Source of the DNA: Microbacterium karelineae
Lineage (GTDB): Bacteria; Actinomycetota; Actinomycetes; Actinomycetales; Microbacteriaceae
Direction: 5' to 3'
DNA length: 64,000 nt
NCBI RefSeq assembly: GCF_009745985.1
Contig: NZ_WFIX01000175.1
Location: 186,001 to 250,000, forward strand
Shown here: positions 15,089 to 24,873 of the stretch, piece after piece
Layout of the letters: each line of letters begins with the position of its first letter
How positions within the stretch are numbered: the first letter of the stretch is position 1
Notes under the pieces: model-generated
Database searches by the model: none
What the model was told of the DNA's origin: nothing
Seen by the model: only the letters and a program-made list of their open reading frames with translations
Made by a program: the position numbers and the translations under genes

Positions 15089-18043
15089 TCAGTCCGCGAG
15101 ACGGACCTCGTCGGGTCCGCCGCGATGACGGCGCACGCGCCGAACGACGAGGATCACGCCGACGAGGACCAGCAGGCCGAGCAGGACGGTCACGCCGATC
15201 TGGATCCAGCGCCACATCGGCGGCTCGTAGTCGACCGTCGCCCCCGGCGTGAGCCCGTTCATCGCGTTCGAGTTCGCCACCGTGTACAGGATCCGGTGCG
15301 TGGCCGTGCGGATGTCCTGCTGCGCCGAGGCCGAGGCGGTGTCCTCGAACGACTTCGAGGGCGCGAACGCGAGCGTCAGGTCCGTGCCCGCAGCGATGCC
15401 CTGATTGGGATGCATGTAGCGGTACAGATTGAAGTCGGTGATCGCGAAGCCCTCGAAGCCCCACTCGCCGCGCAGCACGTTCGTCATGAGCGCCTCGGAG
15501 CCGCCCGCCCAGGTGGCGCCGATGCGGTTGAACGAGCTCATGACGGCGGTCGAGCCGACGGTCGTCTCCTCGATGGTGCCCTCGTCGTCCGCGATGTACG
15601 GCACAGGCATCTCGGCGTCCTTCACGACCATCTCGAACGGCTTCAGGTACAGCTCACGGATCGCCTGCTCGTTCGCCCAGACCGCGATGCCGTTGTTGAC
15701 GCGGTTGGTCTCCTGGTCGTTCAGGGCGAAGTGCTTCAGGGTCGTGTAGAGCCCCTTCGTCGCCGCCCCGTTCGTGGAGGCGAGCCCCATCGCGCCGGAG
15801 AGGAGGGGATCCTCCGAGTAGTACTCGAAGTTACGACCCGCGAACGGCGAGCGGTGAAGGTTCATCGCGGGCGCGTACCAGCCGGCGACGTCTTTGAACA
15901 GCGCCTCGTTTCCGACCATGCGGCCCATCGCCTCGCTGAGCTCGACGTTCCATGTCTGCGCGATGAGGAACTCGGTGGGATACGCGGTGCCGTTGACCGA
16001 GGCGTTGATGAAGGACGAGAAGCCCGCGGGGCCGTCGAGCTCCGTCGTGAGCGGCTTCGCGATGCCGGGGAGCGCGCCCGTCTGGTACGCGCCGTTGAGG
16101 AGCAGGTCGGTCATCTCGTCGATCGTCAGGGAATCGAGCAGCTCCTCCCACTCGGGATCGTCCATGGGCTTCCCACGGAGGTTCACGAGGGTGAGATCGG
16201 TGCTCTCGCCCGTTGCGGGGGCCTCGGCATCGGGATCCGCCGCCGCCTCGACATCGTACGGGGCGAAGCCCTCGGCGATCGCGTCGTTCGCCGACATGAG
16301 GTCGGGCGTCGGCGCCGTCGGGAACGTGCCCGCGAAGTCGGCGCGCGACATGTTGAGGATCCGGCCCTCCTCGGGCGCGTCCGAGAACATCGCGGACACG
16401 TCGTCGAACTGGTTCGTGACCGGTGCCTCGTCGCTTGACCGGGGGCTCTCGGCGTCATAGACGATGTCCTCATCGACCGTATAGGCGACGGGATCCACAC
16501 CGGCGGCCGGCGTGTGCGAGTCGGTGCGCAGCGAGAGCTCGTAGTCGCCGGCCTCGAGCACGTAGGCGAGCGCCTCCTCGTAGTCGTATGACGCCATGTC
16601 CTCGACGGCGAGCGAGACCGTGACCGTCTCGGTCTGCCCCGGTTCGATCACGCCGGTCTTCGCGAATCCGCCCAGCACGACCTCGGGCTTCTCGATCCCG
16701 CCGGGGGTGTAGGGCGCCGAGTAGAACAGCTCGACGACGTCCCGCCCCGCGGCCGCGCCGTCGTTGGCGACGACGACGTCGAACTCGATCCGCCCCTCGG
16801 CCTCGCCGAGGCGCTGGTCGGCGATCCGCCACGAGAACTCGGTGTAGCTCAGGCCGAAGCCGAACGGATAGACGACGGCCTCGTCGTAGTCGATGAAGCC
16901 CTCGGCGGCCGCCGTCTCGTAGTAGCGGTAGCCGACGTAGATGCCCTCCTGGTAGTTCACGAAGGGCGCATCGGGCGTCACGTCGGCGTTCGAGGCGAGC
17001 GCCTCCACCGCGGAGGCGGGGTACTCGACCTCGAGATCGTCGTAGACGAAGTCGCCGAAGTTCACGAAGCTCGGATCGGCCGTGAAGTCGGCGGCCCACG
17101 TGTCGACGGTGCGTCCGGACGGGTTGACGGCGCCGGTGAGCACCTCGCCCACGGCGCTGAAGCCGGTCGCCCCGGGCGAGCCGATGAGCAGGACGGAGTC
17201 GACGCCCGGGTTCTCCTGGATCGGCCCCATCTCGATCGTCGTCGATGCGTTCACGACGACGACCACGGTGTCGAAGCGCTCCGTCGCGAGATCGATCAGG
17301 TCGCGCTCGTCCTGGTTGAGCTCCAGCTGGTGCTGCCCGTCGACGTAGTTCTCGTCACGGCCCTCCATGTCGGTGGCGAGGTCGCCGCCCTCCCCGCCGG
17401 GGCGGGCCACGAAGACGATCGCCGCGTCGTCGTAGTCGGCGAAGCTGTCGGCGACGGCGTCGTACCCGGACACCGGCATCTCGCCGATGTCGTAGGTCGA
17501 CACGTCCGGGCGGTCCATCTCGATGAAGCCGCGCGGGTTCTCCGCCGTGTAGGCGTCGAGCTCGTCGAGGACCGCGCCGTTCACCGAGAACCCGGCCTCT
17601 TCGAGCCCCTGGCGCGGCGTGACGGCGGTCGACGTGTCGACCGATCCGGATCCGGCGCCGCCGTAGACGGGGTTCGCGGCGGCGGCACCGAGCATGGTGA
17701 CGCTCGCGCCCGCGTCGAGCGGCAGCGCGCCTGAGGCGTTCTTCGCGAGGACGACGCCCTCGGCCGCGATGTCCTGCACGAGGGTCCGCGCCGCCTCGTC
17801 GACCTCGTCGATCGAGCCGAAGTCGGCCGTGTAGTACTCGCTGTCCCAGTCGGCCGCCTCCTCGGCTGGGGTGACCGTGTACGTCCCGCCGCCCAACTGG
17901 GACGCCACCCAGTTGAACCCGACGTTCACCGCGACGTTCAGGACGATGGCGACCAGCGCCACGAAGGCGAGCACCGGGATCCAGATGCTCAAGAACCTCC
18001 TATTGGACATGGGACTCTTCGACTTCGACGTCGCGGAACTCAC
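15089..18043 (-). CDS. Membrane-anchored GH3 glycosidase with permuted domain order
   Basis: 984 residues from a GTG preceded by AGGAGGAG (a start 30 bp upstream and an ATG at 18010 are alternatives). A membrane helix near 19-40 and another near 946-968 flank the catalytic part, which must be extracytoplasmic. Domain order is reversed: GH3 C domain first (AAEGVVLAKNASGALPL, about 80-370), then the fibronectin III-like domain (PFGFGLSYTEFSW), and only then the TIM-barrel domain with LKHFALND and the expected nucleophile D870 in FAITDFNLY, where most GH3 enzymes have SDW or TDW. Such reversed GH3 enzymes are known from rumen bacteria. Preceded by the third copy of the repeat promoter. Confidence 0.9.
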   Translation of the reverse strand: MSSATSKSKSPMSNRRFLSIWIPVLAFVALVAIVLNVAVNVGFNWVASQLGGGTYTVTPAEEAADWDSEYYTADFGSIDEVDEAARTLVQDIAAEGVVLAKNASGALPLDAGASVTMLGAAAANPVYGGAGSGSVDTSTAVTPRQGLEEAGFSVNGAVLDELDAYTAENPRGFIEMDRPDVSTYDIGEMPVSGYDAVADSFADYDDAAIVFVARPGGEGGDLATDMEGRDENYVDGQHQLELNQDERDLIDLATERFDTVVVVVNASTTIEMGPIQENPGVDSVLLIGSPGATGFSAVGEVLTGAVNPSGRTVDTWAADFTADPSFVNFGDFVYDDLEVEYPASAVEALASNADVTPDAPFVNYQEGIYVGYRYYETAAAEGFIDYDEAVVYPFGFGLSYTEFSWRIADQRLGEAEGRIEFDVVVANDGAAAGRDVVELFYSAPYTPGGIEKPEVVLGGFAKTGVIEPGQTETVTVSLAVEDMASYDYEEALAYVLEAGDYELSLRTDSHTPAAGVDPVAYTVDEDIVYDAESPRSSDEAPVTNQFDDVSAMFSDAPEEGRILNMSRADFAGTFPTAPTPDLMSANDAIAEGFAPYDVEAAADPDAEAPATGESTDLTLVNLRGKPMDDPEWEELLDSLTIDEMTDLLLNGAYQTGALPGIAKPLTTELDGPAGFSSFINASVNGTAYPTEFLIAQTWNVELSEAMGRMVGNEALFKDVAGWYAPAMNLHRSPFAGRNFEYYSEDPLLSGAMGLASTNGAATKGLYTTLKHFALNDQETNRVNNGIAVWANEQAIRELYLKPFEMVVKDAEMPVPYIADDEGTIEETTVGSTAVMSSFNRIGATWAGGSEALMTNVLRGEWGFEGFAITDFNLYRYMHPNQGIAAGTDLTLAFAPSKSFEDTASASAQQDIRTATHRILYTVANSNAMNGLTPGATVDYEPPMWRWIQIGVTVLLGLLVLVGVILVVRRVRRHRGGPDEVRLAD

Positions 18044-18157
18044 TCGGGGACTCCTCCTGTTCGGGACGACCATCGCCGTCGCCCCTCCTCACGGACGGAC
18101 GCAGGGGCTGCCTCGCCGCTGTGCGCTCTCCGGCGCGCCCATGCGTCCAAGTCCAGC

Positions 18158-18228
18158 ACGCTATGCGCTCGCCGCGGACCACGTGCGCGGCGGTGCACGT
18201 TCGGTCGAAACGCGCGCATGGGCGGATG
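18158..18228 (-). promoter_or_regulatory. Promoter with LytTR-type direct repeats, GH3 gene 3
   Basis: Plus-strand repeats GCACGTTCGGTCG (18195-18207) and GCATGGGCGGATG (18216-18228) start 21 bp apart; the -10 TAGCGT (complement of 18158-18163) is 37 bp from the first repeat. The -10 with its flank (ACGCTATG then CGCTCGCCG on the plus strand) nearly matches the corresponding stretch at GH3 gene 2. The divergent ABC-F promoter (TAGGAT, 18266-18271) lies just beyond. Confidence 0.7.
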
Positions 18229-18323
18229 CTCTCGCCCCGTCGGGCGGCCGGTCAGACACCGCGGATAGGATGGACAGCTGGCGCATTCGCGCCCGCCTCC
18301 CCGAGAAGAACGGATCCCCCTTC

Positions 18324-19922
<1,599 letters not shown>

Positions 19923-19925
19923 GGC

Positions 19926-20780
19926 TCAGCGCCGCCCGTCGAGGATCGCGTCCTCCTCCTCGGCGTCGAGGTCGCGGCGCTTCGGTCGCTTCGCCCGCGG
20001 CGTGCGCGGCGAGGGTGCGTCGTCCTCGTCCTCATCGTCATCCGCGTCGTCCTCGCGACTAGCTCGGATCTCGGTTCGGATCATGTAGCCGAGGAACGCG
20101 AAGCCCATGATCGCGAAGAGGATCCACTGGATCGCATACGAGAGGTGCGGCCCGGGATCCTCCTCGGGGGGTGCGAGCGCCTGCGGCGCCTCGCCCGGCG
20201 CGGGATCCTCCGACACCATGATCGCGTATGCCGTCGTGACGGTGCCGTCTCCGGTGAGGGCCGCGATGGACGCGGCGTGGATCGTCGGCAGCTGGCCCTC
20301 TGGAGCGCCCCGGCCCGAGGTGGGGAGGGGCTCGCTCGGGCGCAGCCGCGCGATCACGGTCGTCTCGCCCTCGGGCGGAGCGGGGACCTGCTCGGCGCCC
20401 CCCTCGTATGCGGGCGGCACCCAACCGCGGTCGATCGCCACGATCCGGCCGTCCTCGAGCTGGAAGGGGACGATCACCTCATAGGCGCTCGTGCCGCCCT
20501 GCGCCCTGTTGCGCGCGAGCAGCTGCTCGTCCGGCAGGTAGCGGCCCGTGAGGGCGACGGGGCGCCACTCGTCGCCCGGGTCGAAGTCGTCCGTCCCGGC
20601 GATGAGATCAGCGAGCGGCACGGGATCCGCGTCGTAGTTCTCGGAGATGAGCCGATTCGCCTCTGCCCGCTGCTCGTTGCGCGCGAACTGCCAGTGGGAC
20701 AGGACGGCGCAGACGATCGCGAACACGATCGCGACCGCGAGATAGGCCGCCCACCTCCCGGCGCGGGGCCAGCGCCTCAC
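19926..20780 (-). CDS. SURF1-family cytochrome oxidase assembly protein
   Basis: 284 residues. Two membrane helices flank a periplasmic domain: N-terminal near 8-30 (WAAYLAVAIVFAIVCAVLSHWQF, with the SURF1-type WQ/R pattern) and C-terminal near 215-235 (HLSYAIQWILFAIMGF). Domain motifs include RPVALTGRYLP, LLARNRAQGG and VDRGWVPP-like IDRGWVPP. The C-terminal tail is very acidic then basic (DDDEDEDD followed by KRPKRRD). SURF1 helps haem insertion into cytochrome aa3 oxidase. The GTG overlaps the stop of the upstream small gene. Confidence 0.92.
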   Translation of the reverse strand: MRRWPRAGRWAAYLAVAIVFAIVCAVLSHWQFARNEQRAEANRLISENYDADPVPLADLIAGTDDFDPGDEWRPVALTGRYLPDEQLLARNRAQGGTSAYEVIVPFQLEDGRIVAIDRGWVPPAYEGGAEQVPAPPEGETTVIARLRPSEPLPTSGRGAPEGQLPTIHAASIAALTGDGTVTTAYAIMVSEDPAPGEAPQALAPPEEDPGPHLSYAIQWILFAIMGFAFLGYMIRTEIRASREDDADDDEDEDDAPSPRTPRAKRPKRRDLDAEEEDAILDGRR

Positions 20781-21037
20781 TCGGGATCCCCGACGGCGGG
20801 GGAGTCCGGCAGCGCGACGCCGGACCCGTCGACGAGGCCGTCGACCACGCGCACCGGAAAGGCGCGGGAGGCGAGGAAATCGCGCAGGTAGTCGACGTGC
20901 TCGGCGCATGCGAGCCACACCTTGCGGCGGTCGGCCGCGTGGATCTTCGGATTGCGCCACACGACGCTGTAGGCGGCGTCGTCGCGGCAGTCGGCGCGGG
21001 AGCACTGCGGCTGGTCCGGCGACATCCCGAGGATCAT
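20777..21037 (-). CDS. Small conserved Cys/His protein of the SURF1 cluster
   Basis: 86 residues, coupled to both neighbours by 4-bp overlaps (ATGA upstream, GTGA downstream). It has cysteines in CSRADC and a WLACAEHVDYLRDFLASR segment, a C-x4-C plus CxEH arrangement that could bind metal. No membrane segment. Small proteins of this type accompany SURF1 and DUF3099 genes in Microbacteriaceae and are sometimes misnamed acetone carboxylase; real function unknown. Start fixed by the overlap with the DUF3099 gene. Confidence 0.75.
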   Translation of the reverse strand: MILGMSPDQPQCSRADCRDDAAYSVVWRNPKIHAADRRKVWLACAEHVDYLRDFLASRAFPVRVVDGLVDGSGVALPDSPAVGDPE

Positions 21038-21399
21038 GGCGTGCCCCGATCCGTGTGTTCGTCGCCGTGGGTCTCGGCCAGGCGGATGACGCGCGGTGCG
21101 ACGTCCGGCTCCTGCTCGGGCTTCGGCGCGTCGAGCGCGATCTCGGGACGCTCGGCCCCCGACGAGGCACGTGCGTGCGCCTGGTTCGCGAGCACGACCG
21201 CGATATACGGGAGGAACACCGCGCCGACGCCGAACAGGGCCGTGTGCCAGCCCCACGGCTGCACGGCGAACGCCAGCACGACGCAGACCGTGCGGATGAG
21301 CATCGTGATGACGTACTGCTTCATGCGCGCGGTCTCGTCGTCCTGCGGCGACTGCTCGAGCGACGTCGCGGACTGCGGGTGATTTCGGCGGAGCTTCAC
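21034..21399 (-). CDS. DUF3099 membrane protein
   Basis: 121 residues. The DUF3099 core is recognisable: SATSLEQSPQDDETARMKQY, then two membrane helices (about 30-48 and 54-72) ending in LPYIAVVLANQ. The C-terminal third is hydrophilic and disordered-looking. Function unknown; it forms a tight minus-strand operon with the small Cys/His protein and SURF1. Confidence 0.88.
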   Translation of the reverse strand: MKLRRNHPQSATSLEQSPQDDETARMKQYVITMLIRTVCVVLAFAVQPWGWHTALFGVGAVFLPYIAVVLANQAHARASSGAERPEIALDAPKPEQEPDVAPRVIRLAETHGDEHTDRGTP

Positions 21400-21442
21400 G
21401 GTCTCCCCAGCTTATTCCTCGTGGCAGGGGAGAGCCCGGGTG

Positions 21443-21958
21443 TCAGAGCGTCGACGCCACTCCGAGGAGGCTGAAGAGGCTGCCGAAGAGCAGGGCGGCG
21501 AGCAGGGCGAAGATCAGCGCGAGGCCGATGCACACATAGCCGATGATGACGCCCGTCATCGCCATGCCGCGGCCGCCCGTCTCGCCCTTCTTGATCTGCG
21601 CGAGCGCGATGTGGCCGAAGATGATCGCCAGCAGGATCGCGACGGGGGACAGGATGGCGATGATCACGCCGATCACCGGGATCCAGGAGAACATCCACGT
21701 GGCGGGCGCCACGAAGCTGCAGATCATCGACGTCACGGCGAGCGGGTTCGCGGGAGGCCCCGGGGGTGCGTAGACCGGTGCCGCATAGGCCGTCGGCGCG
21801 ACATACGGCTGGACGGGCGCCTGCGGCGCGGTGGCGTAGGGCTGTGCGGGGACATGGGGCTGGCCGGGCGCGGCGGCCGGCGGCTGGGGCTGCCCATACG
21901 CGGGCGGCTGCGGCGCGGGCGGTTGCGGCGGGAATGGCTGCTGCTGGTCCTGCGACAT
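21443..21958 (-). CDS. DUF4190 membrane protein with Pro/Gln-rich N-terminus
   Basis: 171 residues: residues 1-80 are a low-complexity P, Q, A and Y tail that should be cytoplasmic, followed by a two-helix DUF4190 domain (NPLAVTSMICSFVAP through MFSWIPVIGVIIAILSPVAILLAIIFGHIAL, then QIKKGETGGRGMAMTGVIIGY; read in order, not as one motif). Start placed at MSQDQQ. Family function unknown. Confidence 0.85.
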   Translation of the reverse strand: MSQDQQQPFPPQPPAPQPPAYGQPQPPAAAPGQPHVPAQPYATAPQAPVQPYVAPTAYAAPVYAPPGPPANPLAVTSMICSFVAPATWMFSWIPVIGVIIAILSPVAILLAIIFGHIALAQIKKGETGGRGMAMTGVIIGYVCIGLALIFALLAALLFGSLFSLLGVASTL

Positions 21959-22119
21959 GGTCGACGTCCCCCTCGTGATCGCGTACACCGCCAGGATAGC
22001 GGCGGCGCGCGGCGCGGGTCACTCGGGGCAGCCCGAGGATTCCGCGTAGGCTGATCGCCGGCCGTTTCCCGACGGCCCCGTTTCCCGACAGCACCACGCC
22101 CGAGAGCAGGAGCATCACG

Positions 22120-22842
22120 ATGAACGCAGCAGCCACCGCCGACCGGGTCGCCCTCGTCACGGGCGGCAATCGCGGAATCGGGCGCGCGATCGCCGAGCGC
22201 CTCGTGCGCGACGGATTCCGCGTCGCCGTCACCGCCCGCTCGGGGGAGGGGCCGGAGGGCACGCTCACCGTGCGCGCTGATGTCACCGACGGCGCGTCGC
22301 TGGACGCGGCGATCGCCGAGATCGAGGGCGAGCTCGGCCCGGTCACGACCGTCGTCGCCAACGCGGGGATCACGAAGGACACGCTGCTCATGCGCATGAG
22401 CGACGACGACTTCGATGCCGTCGTCGACACGAATCTCGGCGGCGCCTTCCGCACCGTCAAGCGTGCGATCAAGAGCATGATCAAGGCGCGCCGGGGCCGC
22501 ATCATCCTGATCTCGAGCGTGTCGGGCCTGCTCGGCGTCGCGGGGCAGGCGAACTACTCGGCGTCGAAGTCGGGTCTCGTGGGCTTCGCGCGCGCGATCA
22601 CGCGCGAGCTCGGCGGGCGCGGCATCACGGCGAACGTCGTGGCCCCCGGCTTCATCGAGAGCGATATGACGGCCGATCTCGACGAGGCGACGCAGAAGGC
22701 GTACCGCTCGCAGATCCCCGCCGGGCGCTACGGCACGGGCGAGGAGGTCGCGGCGGTCGTCTCGTGGCTCGCAGGCGACGAGTCGGCGTACATCTCGGGC
22801 GCCGTCATCCCGGTCGACGGCGGCCTCGGCATGGGTCACTGA
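22120..22842 (+). CDS. fabG: FabG-type 3-oxoacyl-ACP reductase (SDR family)
   Basis: 240 residues, classical short-chain dehydrogenase. Cofactor motif TGGNRGIG, NAG motif ANAGITKD, catalytic S in LISSVSG and Y-x3-K in YSASKSG, and C-terminal PVDGGLGMGH. NADPH-dependent reduction of 3-oxoacyl-ACP in fatty acid synthesis is the likely reaction. It has a Shine-Dalgarno AGGAG and a TAGGCT -10-like hexamer at 22046-22051 giving a leader of about 60 nt. Divergent from the DUF4190 gene and convergent with serB across a long inverted repeat. Confidence 0.92.
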   Translation: MNAAATADRVALVTGGNRGIGRAIAERLVRDGFRVAVTARSGEGPEGTLTVRADVTDGASLDAAIAEIEGELGPVTTVVANAGITKDTLLMRMSDDDFDAVVDTNLGGAFRTVKRAIKSMIKARRGRIILISSVSGLLGVAGQANYSASKSGLVGFARAITRELGGRGITANVVAPGFIESDMTADLDEATQKAYRSQIPAGRYGTGEEVAAVVSWLAGDESAYISGAVIPVDGGLGMGH

Positions 22843-22847
22843 CCCCC

Positions 22848-22915
22848 CAACCCTTCATTTCTGGCACATCTCCGGGTGGGAATCCGTGCAGGGACGTGCC
22901 AGAAATGAAGGGTTG
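22848..22915. repeat. Long inverted repeat between fabG and serB
   Basis: Twenty-base arms (22848-22867 and 22896-22915; core CCCTTCATTTCTGGCAC) are perfectly complementary around a 28-nt spacer. The arms are AT-richer than the surroundings. It sits between convergent genes, where it could act as terminator for both, but the long spacer and distinctive arm sequence look more like a small dispersed palindromic element. Confidence 0.7.
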
Positions 22916-22921
22916 AGGTTG

Positions 22922-23554
22922 TCAGGGGAGGAGCGGGATCAGCTGCGACAGGTCGACTCGCGCCGTCACCAGCGGGGCAGCCGCGCGGACCGCGGGCTTC
23001 GCATTGAACGCGATGCCGAGACCGGCCGCCTCGATCATCAGCAGGTCGTTCGAGCCGTCGCCGATCGCGATCGTGCGTCGCGGATCCACGCCGCGCTCGG
23101 CTGCCCAGGCCGTCAGCTGATCCGCCTTCGCCTGCGCGTCGACGATCGGTCCGTCGACGGCGCCCGTGAGGATCCCATCGGCCGCGGCCAGTCGGTTCGC
23201 GCGCCACACGTCGACGCCGAGGCGCGGCGCGAGCTCGTCGAGGATCTCGTGGAAGCCGCCTGAGACGACGCCGACGACGCCGCCCCGCTCGTGCACGGCC
23301 GCGACGAGGTCGGTGACGCCCGGCGTGGGCTCGATCCGGGTGAGCACGCGCGCGAACGCCGACGTGGGCACGCCCGCGAGCGCCTCGACCCGCGAGCGCA
23401 GGCTCGTCGCGAAGTCGATCTCGCCGCGCATGGCGGCTTCGGTCGCGGCCGCCACCTCAGCACCGCGGCCCGCCTCGTCGGCGATGAGCTCGATGACCTC
23501 GTTGCGGATCAGGGTGGAGTCGGCGTCGAGAACGACGAGGAAGCGCGCAGTCAC
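22922..23554 (-). CDS. serB: Phosphoserine phosphatase
   Basis: 210 residues, HAD superfamily. Motif I is LDADSTLI (DxDST form typical of SerB), motif II VVSGGFHEI, and motifs III/IV appear as the lysine in AQAKADQL and GDGSNDLLMIEAAG. Catalyses the last step of serine synthesis. The frame is open well upstream, but the fold begins at ARFLVVLDAD; the GTG chosen follows a TACCCT hexamer (complement of 23562-23567) by 7 nt, implying a leaderless mRNA. No ACT domain, unlike longer mycobacterial SerB2. Confidence 0.92.
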   Translation of the reverse strand: MTARFLVVLDADSTLIRNEVIELIADEAGRGAEVAAATEAAMRGEIDFATSLRSRVEALAGVPTSAFARVLTRIEPTPGVTDLVAAVHERGGVVGVVSGGFHEILDELAPRLGVDVWRANRLAAADGILTGAVDGPIVDAQAKADQLTAWAAERGVDPRRTIAIGDGSNDLLMIEAAGLGIAFNAKPAVRAAAPLVTARVDLSQLIPLLP

Positions 23555-23656
23555 ACACACGAGGGTAGCGGCGCCGCCACGCGGCGACGCACCGACAGGC
23601 GTCCGTGCGGCGCGGCGACGCGCCCCGGCCCCGTGCGCATCGGTAGGATCTGGCCC

Positions 23657-24454
23657 ATGACCTCCGTGCTCGAGATGAACGACGTCGTCGTGCGTCGGAA
23701 TGGCCGCAACATCGTCGATGGGGTCTCGTGGACCGTGAACGACGACGAGCGCTGGGTCGTACTCGGGCCGAACGGCGCCGGCAAGACGACGCTCCTGCAG
23801 CTCGCCGACACGATGATGTTCCCCACGACGGGCACGGTCGACATCCTCGGCGAACGCCTCGGGCGCACCGATGTGTTCAGCATCCGGCCGTTCATCGGCT
23901 TCGCCTCGACGGCCCTCGCGCGGCAGATCCCTGCGGACGAGACGGTCCTCGATGTCGTCCTGACGGCCGCGTACTCGGTGATGGGCCGCTGGAACGAGCA
24001 GTACGAGAACATCGACGAGCGCCGGGCCCTGCGGGTGCTCGCGGAGTGGCGGCTCGACGCTCTCGCCGACCGCCTCTTCGGCACGCTGAGCGACGGCGAG
24101 CGCAAGCGCGTGCAGGTCGCTCGCGCCGTCATGACGGATCCCGAGCTGCTCCTGCTCGACGAGCCGACCGCGAGCCTCGACCTCGGCGCGCGCGAGGAGC
24201 TCCTGCAGCTGCTCGGCGGCTACGCGCAGGCGCCGGGGACGCCCGCCATGGTGATGGTCACCCATCACGTCGAGGAGATCCCCGTCGGCTTCACGCACGT
24301 CCTGCTCGTCCGCGATGGCCGCGCCGTCGCCCAGGGGCCGTTGCGTGAGACGCTCACCCGCGAGAACCTGCGGGAGACCTTCGGGCTCCCGATCGCCGTC
24401 ATCGAGCACGCCGGCCGGTGGGTCGCGCGCGCCGAGGTGCCCGCCGCGCACTGA
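23657..24454 (+). CDS. Stand-alone ABC ATPase (ModF/YlmA-like)
   Basis: 265 residues: Walker A GPNGAGKTT, signature region LSDGERKR, Walker B LLLDEPTASLD and switch THH. No permease or binding protein is adjacent. The wording (ERWVVLGPNGAGKTTLLQLADTMMFPT, VMVTHHVEEIPVGFTH) resembles the group often labelled molybdenum-type ATPase, which is mostly orphan in actinobacteria. The ATG follows TAGGAT (23644-23649) by 7 nt, a leaderless arrangement. Substrate unknown. Confidence 0.85.
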   Translation: MTSVLEMNDVVVRRNGRNIVDGVSWTVNDDERWVVLGPNGAGKTTLLQLADTMMFPTTGTVDILGERLGRTDVFSIRPFIGFASTALARQIPADETVLDVVLTAAYSVMGRWNEQYENIDERRALRVLAEWRLDALADRLFGTLSDGERKRVQVARAVMTDPELLLLDEPTASLDLGAREELLQLLGGYAQAPGTPAMVMVTHHVEEIPVGFTHVLLVRDGRAVAQGPLRETLTRENLRETFGLPIAVIEHAGRWVARAEVPAAH

Positions 24455-24562
24455 GGTTGCGCGCGGGCCGTCTGATAAGATCGGACGTCGGCGCTCGAGG
24501 TGCGCCGGCGTGAGCACGCTCGCGCGCTTCCCTCCTCACATGAACTTTCTCCAAGGACTGCC

Positions 24563-24811
24563 ATGAAGACTGACATCCACCCCACGTACCAGCCCATCGT
24601 GTTCCGCGACCTCGGCTCGGGCGAGACCTACCTCACGCGTTCGACCGCGACGAGCGACAAGACGATCGAGCTCGATGGTGTCGAGTACCCCGTCATCGAC
24701 GTCGAGATCTCCGCTGCGTCGCACCCGTTCTACACGGGCAAGCAGCGCATCATGGACGCGGCCGGCCGCGTCGAGAAGTTCAACCAGCGCTTCAAGAACT
24801 TCGGCAAGTAA
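24563..24811 (+). CDS. rpmE2: 50S ribosomal protein L31 type B
   Basis: 82 residues starting MKTDIHPTY, with the type-B insert [11 protein letters not shown] and ending [10 protein letters not shown]. There are no cysteines, so this is the zinc-free form that can replace zinc-binding L31 under zinc limitation. A TAAGAT -10-like hexamer (24476-24481) gives a leader of about 75 nt, with CCAAGGA as Shine-Dalgarno. No clear Zur box was seen in the leader. Followed directly by a very strong terminator. Confidence 0.97.
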   Translation: MKTDIHPTYQPIVFRDLGSGETYLTRSTATSDKTIELDGVEYPVIDVEISAASHPFYTGKQRIMDAAGRVEKFNQRFKNFGK

Positions 24812-24813
24812 GT

Positions 24814-24864
24814 CGCATACGCGAAGAGGGCCCTGCATCGCGCAGGGCCCTCTTCGCGTATGCG
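24814..24864. terminator. Bidirectional terminator, rpmE2 and exonuclease gene
   Basis: A perfect 23-bp stem (24814-24836 with 24842-24864) and 5-nt loop, beginning 2 bp after the L31 stop and ending 9 bp before the stop of the convergent exonuclease gene. The strongest hairpin in the window. Confidence 0.92.
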
Positions 24865-24873
24865 GGGCGGTCG

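Noticed and set aside
24482-24562. Zur box or riboswitch in the L31 leader
   Set aside because: No TGAAAATGATTTTCA-like palindrome and no stable conserved fold; only a -10 hexamer and a ribosome site are evident.
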